Part shown: piece by piece, positions 1 through 5,755 of the stretch
Layout: every line of letters starts with the position of its first letter
How positions within the stretch are numbered: position 1 is the stretch's first letter
Source of the DNA: Bacteroidales bacterium
GTDB lineage: Bacteria; Bacteroidota; Bacteroidia; Bacteroidales; UBA10428
Assembly (NCBI GenBank): GCA_016938095.1
Contig: JAFGVG010000327.1
Span: forward strand, 1 to 6,786
Length of the DNA: 6,786 nucleotides
Direction: 5' to 3'
Notes under the pieces: model-generated
What the model saw: the letters and a program-made list of their open reading frames with translations, nothing else
What the model was told of the DNA's origin: nothing
Databases searched by the model: none
Program-made: the position numbers and the translations under genes

Positions 1-54
1 CAAGATATTGCCATGAATACTTCTGTTATGCTAAACATGACAAATACTAAGTAA
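1..54 (+). CDS. Possible 3' end of a plus-strand gene entering from the left (17 codons plus stop)
   Basis: Frame 1 is open from the left edge to a TAA at 52-54 and reads QDIAMNTSVMLNMTNTK. A terminator-like hairpin on the same strand begins 7 bases after that stop, which is the spacing expected at the end of a gene. Seventeen codons are far too few to identify a protein, and frame 3 is also open to a TAA at 48-50, so the frame itself is uncertain. If real, this gene converges on the four-gene operon. Confidence 0.2.
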   Translation, partial: QDIAMNTSVMLNMTNTK

Positions 55-60
55 TTACAA

Positions 61-103
61 ATTAGCCTTTTGGATATCCTTCTCAAAAGGCGCTCTAATT
101 TTT
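61..103 (+). terminator. Hairpin with T-tract, probable intrinsic terminator for a plus-strand transcript
   Basis: GCCTTTTG (65-72) pairs perfectly with CAAAAGGC (84-91), an 8-bp stem with an 11-nt loop. An outer ATTAG (61-65) can pair with CTAAT (95-99) and is followed directly by TTTT (100-103), giving a stem and U-tract on the plus strand. On the minus strand the same stem is followed by CTAATTTGTAATT, only weakly T-rich, so it might also stop the convergent operon, which has no better terminator before it. It is not a GC-rich canonical terminator. Confidence 0.5.
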
Positions 104-136
104 ATAACATAATCGTTTTAATTGTGAGCATTAGTC

Positions 137-301
137 CGGGGCTTTGCCCCGAATCCCCATTTCATTCTTTGCCTTGACGCAAAGAACGAAACAAGAAAAG
201 TCAAGACAAAACGAACCCCTGGCTGGTCCCGGCACGACCTCTACGTTTTGTCGGGCCCACGCACGGTGCTCATTGCAAACTCATGTTTTTATGCACGCAC
301 C
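137..301. repeat. Structured intergenic element with alternative inverted arms, probable dispersed Bacteroidota repeat
   Basis: This element is GC-richer than the AT-rich DNA beside it. It opens with a perfect 6-bp hairpin, CGGGGC-TTT-GCCCCG (137-151). TTCTTTGC (165-172) pairs perfectly with GCAAAGAA (179-186), leaving the loop CTTGAC (173-178), which is itself the exact complement of GTCAAG at 200-205. GACAAAACG (205-213) pairs perfectly with CGTTTTGTC (244-252). CACGCAC occurs twice (258-264 and 294-300). From memory, CTTTG-CTTGAC-CAAAG/GTCAAG sequences of this kind recur between genes in many Bacteroidota genomes, but no second copy lies in this window, so the repeat status is an inference. 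A 77-codon frame through it (144-377, TTG start) has no support as a gene. Function, strand of activity and exact borders are unknown. Confidence 0.5.
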
Positions 302-314
302 TGCTATTTTTAGG

Positions 315-326
315 TATGTATACATA
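315..326. other. Perfect 12-bp palindrome TATGTATACATA downstream of the operon
   Basis: The sequence TATGTATACATA is its own reverse complement. It does not extend further, because G314 and A327 do not match. It lies 62 bp beyond the lipoprotein stop codon, in AT-rich DNA, and is followed on the plus strand by ATATTTTTAA. It could be a dimeric regulator site or simply AT-rich chance. No promoter that it would control was recognised nearby. Confidence 0.3.
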
Positions 327-387
327 ATATTTTTAACATCACACATTAAGAATGGAATTATGGCAGTCATGTTTTAGGGCTCCGGGA

Positions 388-1566
388 TCAGAATCCGATA
401 GTGGGCCCAGTTTTAATGAGGGTCAGCGCCACAACATTTTCAGCATGTCTGTTGGTACCGGCTATGATAAAGCCATTGTCGCTTGTCCGGTAAAAAGCAC
501 CTGCTGACAATTCGGTTCCCATACCAAAATGCTGTTGGCTGATAAGTTCTCCTGAAAGGTCGGTTTTGGTAATAGAAATAGAAGAATTGTTTCCTGTGGT
601 ACTGGTGGTCCCCAGCAGGTAACAGGCATCATCGTCAACCAGCAGGCATTTGGCTGCATCGCTGGTGATGGTGGTATAGGCTTCCGACCAATGCAGGTAA
701 TGATTTGTCGATGACATGTGCACGTATTTGAGTGTCATGTTCGATGTAGTTCCTGTTTTGGCAGTGCCCAGCAACAGGTAATTGTCGTTGTCGATCAGCC
801 GTATGCAGTTGCCTCGTTCGCCCGATGATGGCAGCAACGGGTAGATATCATCAAAAACGCCGTCGGGGTTGGTTTTGAGAATTACAGGCACTTCAACACC
901 GGCTTGTGTAATATAGCCTGCAATAACAACGCTACCGTCGCTCAAAACCTGAAGGTGCGTTCCTTCGTCGTTGGACGGATAAGGCAGGGTTTTTTGTGTG
1001 CGGATGGGACTGCCCTGGCTGTTCAAAGCGTACCACCAGATCTCTTTGCCATATCCGGTTGAATCGCGGTAGCCGGTCATGTAAAACGATTCGTTGTCGT
1101 CGGTTTCGAAATAATTCGCCACCAGGTTGCCGGTAGTGCCACCTTTGGAAATATACCTGTTCCATTCAACATTGCCGGAGGCGTCTGTCCTGATAAAGAG
1201 TGCTTCGAGCCTTTCGCTTACCGGATTTTGCGATGTCCCCAGTATGGCAAATCCGCCGTCGCCGAGAACTTTCAGGCAACAGGCTTCGTCGTTAAGACTG
1301 CGGCCGAATAATTTGGCTGAATCGGAGGTGTTTCCGTATTTATCGGTAATAAGCAGACAAAGCTGGGTTCCGTCGGTTGCCGTTTTTGCTGTTCCCAGCA
1401 CGGCATATCCGCCCGAAGTGGTTTGAACCACGTCGGCAGCCGAAAATTCAGGGAAGTTTGTATAGTACTTGATGAAGGCAACCGATTGTTCACCGGAAAT
1501 CTCGTCTTTATCGCACGAAAACAGGGCAGTAGCAAGCAATATGGCGGGAATAATCAGATTTTTCAT
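388..1566 (-). CDS. Predicted surface-exposed lipoprotein with sevenfold beta-propeller-like repeats
   Basis: The chosen ATG at 1566 gives MKNLIIPAILLATALFSC, a standard lipoprotein signal with the lipidated cysteine at residue 18; a TTG six bases upstream (1572) would only add two residues and overlap the previous gene. After the cysteine come D-K-D-E, which fits the K-(D/E)2 lipoprotein export signal that sends Bacteroidota lipoproteins to the outer face of the outer membrane. The 392-residue protein contains seven repeats of the pattern hydrophobic-x-T-x-D-G-G-aromatic-hydrophobic-hydrophobic-G-T, with the closing glycine at 58, 110, 165, 217, 267, 319 and 370 (spacing 50-55). Clear copies are VVQTTSGGYAVLGTAKT and AFYRTSDNGFIIAGTNR. 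This spacing suggests a seven-bladed beta-propeller. No catalytic motif or C-terminal sorting domain is visible. It is the last operon gene, 2 bp after the barrel gene, suggesting the two work together at the outer membrane. Binding partner unknown. Confidence 0.85.
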   Translation of the reverse strand: MKNLIIPAILLATALFSCDKDEISGEQSVAFIKYYTNFPEFSAADVVQTTSGGYAVLGTAKTATDGTQLCLLITDKYGNTSDSAKLFGRSLNDEACCLKVLGDGGFAILGTSQNPVSERLEALFIRTDASGNVEWNRYISKGGTTGNLVANYFETDDNESFYMTGYRDSTGYGKEIWWYALNSQGSPIRTQKTLPYPSNDEGTHLQVLSDGSVVIAGYITQAGVEVPVILKTNPDGVFDDIYPLLPSSGERGNCIRLIDNDNYLLLGTAKTGTTSNMTLKYVHMSSTNHYLHWSEAYTTITSDAAKCLLVDDDACYLLGTTSTTGNNSSISITKTDLSGELISQQHFGMGTELSAGAFYRTSDNGFIIAGTNRHAENVVALTLIKTGPTIGF

Positions 1567-1568
1567 GA

Positions 1569-2645
1569 TCAACGCTGTTTTTTGGGGCTGTAAAAAGAGA
1601 AGTAATAGCTGGCCGAAAGCGAAAATGTATTCAGTGAAAAATCATCGTCGCGGTAATAGTATTTTGTCAGCAGTAACGGGTTTTCATCACGCTTGTCAGT
1701 GTTGACAATGTTATTGAAGCCCAGGTTAGCCCTTAAATCGATTTTCACGACTCCCCGTGGCACTTTATAACGGAGTCCGGCTCCCACCAGCCCGCTAAAC
1801 AGCATACTGTTGCGGTAATCGGTTATGTTTTCATCTTCGCCGGTGAGCGGTTGTTCGTCTTCGTAAAAGCGCCGCTCGGGTCTGCCGTTAACACGTGAAA
1901 TTTTGGAAGCGGCAATACCGGCCCTTGCATAGTAATGCATGTTTTTAATGGTGAATTCATAAGCCAGGGAAAGGGGGATGTCTATTTTCATCAGTCGTTC
2001 GTTGTAACTTATTGTGCTTATGATATTTCTATCGCCCCACTCGGGTTTTTTTATTTCGTCTACAAATTCATACTGGTTGATGGCAAGCAGGACTTCGAAG
2101 TTCAGGAGCAATTTACGACCGATATACCTGCCAGCACCGGCGCCCACCTGAAACCCTGGTTTCATAATATTTCTGAGCGTTGCCTGGTTCCGGTCGAGTG
2201 TGGTAAAGGGCTCGATGATCCTGGGGTCGGTAAAATTAAGTCCGGCCGTAACGCCGAATGAAAACACCGAAGTGGTGCGGTACGATTCAAAGAGGTAAAC
2301 AAATTCTATGGGATCGTTGGGCATGATTTCATACTCGGGGTATTTTTTAAGGAATTCGAGCATGGTTTTTTCGGCCTCAAACTGGTTGTCGTCAAAGAGG
2401 TAGGAAAGGATAATGAGTTTATAGGCTTCTATTTTCTGTACACGGGTGAATCCGTCGGCCATACAAGGGGCAAGCATTTGCGGAATTTCGTCAATGAGAC
2501 CCTGATCGTAAAACTTCTGGGCTTCCTGTATTTTTGTGGCGCAATCTTCCTGACCCAGGGCAGGATTCACGCGTAAAAATGCCAGTGTTGCAAGCAGCAA
2601 AACTAAAAACAGTCGCGGGTATTTCTCGGTTAAACGTTGGAGCAT
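1569..2645 (-). CDS. Outer-membrane beta-barrel protein (PorT-like) with helical periplasmic N-domain
   Basis: This 358-residue protein begins with a signal peptide (basic start, hydrophobic 11-24, probable cleavage after NPALGQ near residue 32). Residues 33-122 are helical and TPR-like: CATKIQEAQKFYDQGLIDEIPQMLAPC, then KIEAYKLIILSYLFDDNQFEAEKTMLEFLKKYPEY. Cys35 and Cys61 could form a periplasmic disulfide. From about residue 124 the sequence alternates in beta-strand fashion with glycine/aromatic-rich strands (VFSFGVTAGLNF, GFQVGAGAGRYI, LLLNFEVLLAINQYEF, HYYARAGIAASKI, MLFSGLVGAGLRY, VKIDLRANLGF) and ends with FSLSASYYFSFYS, an aromatic C-terminal strand typical of outer-membrane barrels. 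This matches the PorT-like/outer-membrane beta-barrel superfamily of Bacteroidota. Its molecular role is not known. The ATG lies 5 bp after the STAND stop with no Shine-Dalgarno, and the next gene starts 2 bp after its TGA, so it is an internal operon gene. Confidence 0.85.
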   Translation of the reverse strand: MLQRLTEKYPRLFLVLLLATLAFLRVNPALGQEDCATKIQEAQKFYDQGLIDEIPQMLAPCMADGFTRVQKIEAYKLIILSYLFDDNQFEAEKTMLEFLKKYPEYEIMPNDPIEFVYLFESYRTTSVFSFGVTAGLNFTDPRIIEPFTTLDRNQATLRNIMKPGFQVGAGAGRYIGRKLLLNFEVLLAINQYEFVDEIKKPEWGDRNIISTISYNERLMKIDIPLSLAYEFTIKNMHYYARAGIAASKISRVNGRPERRFYEDEQPLTGEDENITDYRNSMLFSGLVGAGLRYKVPRGVVKIDLRANLGFNNIVNTDKRDENPLLLTKYYYRDDDFSLNTFSLSASYYFSFYSPKKQR

Positions 2646-2650
2646 TGGGG

Positions 2651-5600
2651 TTATTTGTTAGCACAGGTTTTCTGATAGGTTATATCGTAGCCCACATAAG
2701 TTTCCCATTCACGCTGGGTGAGGTTACGGTTTACTTTTCCGCACATCTGGTCGGCCATCTGGTTGGCGTGGGTTGGCCAGGCGTAAATATTCATGTCTGC
2801 GCCAGACGATATCAGGTAATTGCCATTGGGGCTGAAGGCAACTGAAACAACCCAGCCGGTATGCTTGTTAATGATTATTGGCCGGTTATTGAGGTTGTTG
2901 GCATCCCATATTTTAACTGTTTTATCCATGCTTGAAGTGGCAATCTGGCGGTCATCGGGACTGAATTTCACATCGAGAATACGGGCGGAATGGGCGGCGA
3001 TGGTTCGCAATGTCCCCCCCGACCTGGCATCGAGTATGCGCAATGATCCGCTGACATCAACAAAGGCAATACGCGTAGCGGAAGAATTAACGGCAATGGC
3101 ATAAATAGTGTTCTTGTCCGATTTGAAGAGAACGGTTTCTTCTTTGGTATCCATATTCCACCTGATCAGTCGGCCATCGTTGGTGCCTCCCAGCAGGTAC
3201 CGGCCGGCAGGGGAAACCGCCAGGCATTTAACGGTTGAATTCGGAAGGGTTGCGAATACGCTGTTGGTACCTGCAATCAGATCCCAGTAAATGATGGTTT
3301 TATCGGTACTTGCCGAGAACAGTCCTTTACTGTCGGTGGTAAAAGCCAGGGCTTCAACCCAGCTTTTGTGTCCCTGCAGTATTTCCGCTTCGTTAGCCGT
3401 ATTCAGGTTAAAGAGTTGTATTCCCGATGTTTGTGTTCCACTTGCCAGCCAACGGCCGCTTGGACTTATGGCCATGCTGCGGTTGATAAAATTGTTGTTA
3501 ATAAGTGTACGTGGGGTTCTGCTGCTACCGTTTAGGTCCCATCGGAGTATTTTCCCATCACCTCCGGAACTGTAAAAGATTGTTGAGCCGGGAACAAAGG
3601 AAAGGGCTTTCACCTGCCCTTCATGCCCTGCGTAATTATTGAAGCGGTTGCCGTTAAAGCTTTCCAGGGCGCTGTATAGTGCGTGGTAAATATCGGGGTG
3701 GTCGGGTTGCCCGTCGTAATCTTTATTAAAAAGATATGCCTGTTGGGCCAGCAGACCTTTCAGGTTCCGGTCCTCAACCTGGGTAGCTTTCACAGCCATG
3801 GTCTGCGAAATGGAGAGCATTTTTTTCTTCAGCTCCTGAATTTTTTCCTTTTCAGTGACGCTTTGCTGCTCAATGGCCTTTTCAGCAGTTTTTTCGGCTT
3901 CTTCTTTTTGTTGCTGATAAGTTGCACTTCGTTGTGCTTCCTCTTCGGCACGCTGAAAAGCAAGTTCTTTTTCCTGTTCGGAAATTCTCGATTGCAGGAA
4001 GGCCATGGTGCGTTCCTTTTCGGCCGAGTCGGCATCCATTTGGGCAATCAATTCCTGAAATTCAGCCAGTGTAGCCCTGTTTTCGGCCAGACCGCGAAGG
4101 CTGTCGGCTTCTTTCTTACGGAATTCGGCTTCATCGCGCGACGATTCTGCCTCTCTTGCCTGTTTGATTGCCTCACCGCGTTGCTGGAAGCCCCATACCG
4201 AAATGAAAAGAAAGGCGACAGCTGCAATAAGCATGGTAGAGGCAAACTTACGGGTACGATTAAGTTCCATGCGTTGCAGCCGGACCTTGTTTTGCTCTTC
4301 CTGCTGGTATTTCTTTTCGCTGGCATCGAGAAACACCATCACCTTTTCGAAAGCGGGATTGTACTTTTTAGCCCAGGCCAGTGTTGGTTTCTGGGTTTTT
4401 TTCCAGTTCAGCGCCAGCTGGAGGTCGGGCGGACGCCAAAGGCCCGTTTTTCCTACCTGGTATTGCGAGGAGGCTTCGGCCAGTCTGAGGTACATCTGCA
4501 CCGACGAGAATTCTTCGTCGACCCATGCTTTCAGCTTGTCCCATATGCGCATGAGGCTTTCATGGGAGATATCGATTACGGTATCGCTGTCGATAAAGAC
4601 CTCTTCGCCGGGTGTCAGGAACGAACGGCCTTTTGCGCGGAATTTGTTCACCACGTCAATCACCTTTTCGTCGGGCACCTGGGCAATTTCGGCAATGTGT
4701 TTAATGGTGGCCGGGTGGCGGGTTCCTTTGTTGTCGGGGCCTTTTTCGGTAAGGCAACGGAACATGGCTTTACAAATCACCTTGCCCTCGTCGGTCAGTT
4801 CATCATAGGCTTCATTGGCATGCATCGACAGGGCGTTCTCAATTCGTCCGGCCACTTCGTAGTCGCGCATGCGCAAGGGAGCGTTGGGCTCGTTGTTACG
4901 GGTCCAGAATTCCCAGGTACGCATCATCACATGTTGCAGTACGGGTAACTGGTCGTTTTTGTCCTCAATTGAATTCAGCAGGTGCTGCAGCAGCTGGGGG
5001 TCGATTTCGGCGCCGCCAACGGCAAGCGGACCGGTGATGGCTTCCCTGAAATCGTCGCGTGTCATCTGCGGAATCAGGAAATTGCTTTTGTTGATCAACC
5101 GGGTGAGTTCCTGAAACTGCGAACACTCGCCAATAAAATCGGACCGCATGGTAAGCACTACATATATGGGCTGGTCTTTTTGTTTTATGGCATTCACCAG
5201 CATTTTAATATAGGCTTCCGTTTCGTTAAGCACGGTGATGTCTTTCCGACTCTCCTTGTAACGAAAAAGTTCCTCAAACTGGTCGAGTATCAGCAGTATG
5301 TTTTCACCTTTGGCCAGCTTGATCTGGCGGACCGCATTCACCAGCCCAAATGAGCTGCGGCGTAAAATGGTATAAATAATCTGTTTGTCGAGGATAATCT
5401 CCTCATCGGTTTTACCGGGCCGTTCACTTGCAGAAATGGCTTCGGCGAGGTTTTCAACGGGACTGTTTCCGGGGCGGGTGGTGATAATCCGCCATCGCGA
5501 TCCGGCATCGGAAATAAAGCCGCCATAAAGGGCAGGAATCAGCCCGCAATAGATGAGTGACGATTTTCCGCTGCCCGAAGCCCCTGTAACGGCAGCAAAC

Positions 5601-5755
5601 CGGTTACGGGCAAGATATCCCAGCACAGTTTCACATTGACCTTCCCTTCCAAAGAACAAATGGCTTTCTTCAACGCTGAAAGGCCTCAGCCCCGGAAAAG
5701 GATTGGCCAGCGTTAAGGTACTTGTTTTTATATTTCGTATCGGGTTCTCTGTCAT
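2651..5755 (-). CDS. nSTAND1 NTPase with transmembrane helix, coiled coil and seven-bladed WD40 propeller
   Basis: This 1034-residue protein is a STAND-type signalling ATPase, a switch that typically oligomerises after ligand recognition. Residues 19-38 (NPFPGLRPF...LFFGRE) are the nSTAND1 entry signature. Walker A is GASGSGKSS at 58-66 (K64) and Walker B is ILLILDQFEELF at 153-164 (D158, E161/E162). TMRSDF at 202-207 is a likely sensor arginine, and ISHESLMRIWDKLKAWV at 396-412 is the family's C-terminal NTPase-arm motif. A hydrophobic helix lies at 504-523 behind a basic stretch (KVRLQRMELNRTRK), followed by an E/K/Q/A-rich coiled coil at about 525-655. Seven WD-like blades begin near 708, 757, 793, 835, 877, 919 and 962. 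The tail 1005-1031 (C...NRNLTQREWETY...TC) recurs in this family. No effector domain is fused at the N-terminus, so an effector would act in trans, most likely the TIR protein. The ATG overlaps the upstream stop (ATGA), suggesting translational coupling. Ligand and pathway are unknown. Confidence 0.93.
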   Translation of the reverse strand: MTENPIRNIKTSTLTLANPFPGLRPFSVEESHLFFGREGQCETVLGYLARNRFAAVTGASGSGKSSLIYCGLIPALYGGFISDAGSRWRIITTRPGNSPVENLAEAISASERPGKTDEEIILDKQIIYTILRRSSFGLVNAVRQIKLAKGENILLILDQFEELFRYKESRKDITVLNETEAYIKMLVNAIKQKDQPIYVVLTMRSDFIGECSQFQELTRLINKSNFLIPQMTRDDFREAITGPLAVGGAEIDPQLLQHLLNSIEDKNDQLPVLQHVMMRTWEFWTRNNEPNAPLRMRDYEVAGRIENALSMHANEAYDELTDEGKVICKAMFRCLTEKGPDNKGTRHPATIKHIAEIAQVPDEKVIDVVNKFRAKGRSFLTPGEEVFIDSDTVIDISHESLMRIWDKLKAWVDEEFSSVQMYLRLAEASSQYQVGKTGLWRPPDLQLALNWKKTQKPTLAWAKKYNPAFEKVMVFLDASEKKYQQEEQNKVRLQRMELNRTRKFASTMLIAAVAFLFISVWGFQQRGEAIKQAREAESSRDEAEFRKKEADSLRGLAENRATLAEFQELIAQMDADSAEKERTMAFLQSRISEQEKELAFQRAEEEAQRSATYQQQKEEAEKTAEKAIEQQSVTEKEKIQELKKKMLSISQTMAVKATQVEDRNLKGLLAQQAYLFNKDYDGQPDHPDIYHALYSALESFNGNRFNNYAGHEGQVKALSFVPGSTIFYSSGGDGKILRWDLNGSSRTPRTLINNNFINRSMAISPSGRWLASGTQTSGIQLFNLNTANEAEILQGHKSWVEALAFTTDSKGLFSASTDKTIIYWDLIAGTNSVFATLPNSTVKCLAVSPAGRYLLGGTNDGRLIRWNMDTKEETVLFKSDKNTIYAIAVNSSATRIAFVDVSGSLRILDARSGGTLRTIAAHSARILDVKFSPDDRQIATSSMDKTVKIWDANNLNNRPIIINKHTGWVVSVAFSPNGNYLISSGADMNIYAWPTHANQMADQMCGKVNRNLTQREWETYVGYDITYQKTCANK

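Noticed and set aside
137..151. GC hairpin CGGGGC-TTT-GCCCCG as an intrinsic terminator
   Set aside because: Neither strand has a T-run directly after the stem, so it is described as part of the structured repeat.
144..377. A 77-codon plus-strand frame with TTG start in the left spacer
   Set aside because: Its first codon lies in the loop of a hairpin, it runs through the structured repeat, and its protein shows no recognisable domain, signal or ribosome site.
1..387. CRISPR array, tRNA or rRNA in the gene-free left end
   Set aside because: There are no regularly spaced identical repeats, and no tRNA cloverleaf or rRNA sequence was recognised.
388..1566. Diversity-generating retroelement target or T9SS cargo
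   Set aside because: No reverse transcriptase or template repeat is in the window, and the protein lacks a C-terminal sorting domain; it ends right after the seventh repeat.
1570..1572. TTG as start of the lipoprotein, overlapping the barrel gene
   Set aside because: The ATG at 1566 gives a normal lipoprotein signal with K at position 2, so the rarer TTG start is unnecessary.
2771..3640. Rapidly diversifying WD40 array with near-identical repeats
   Set aside because: The seven blades are clearly diverged from each other in protein sequence and no long nucleotide repeats are seen, so recent repeat shuffling is not supported.
3683..4948. A 421-codon plus-strand open frame opposite the STAND gene
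   Set aside because: It is exactly antisense to the coiled coil and NTPase; its Phe/Leu-rich composition is the complement of Glu/Lys-rich codons, and the minus-strand protein is clearly recognisable.
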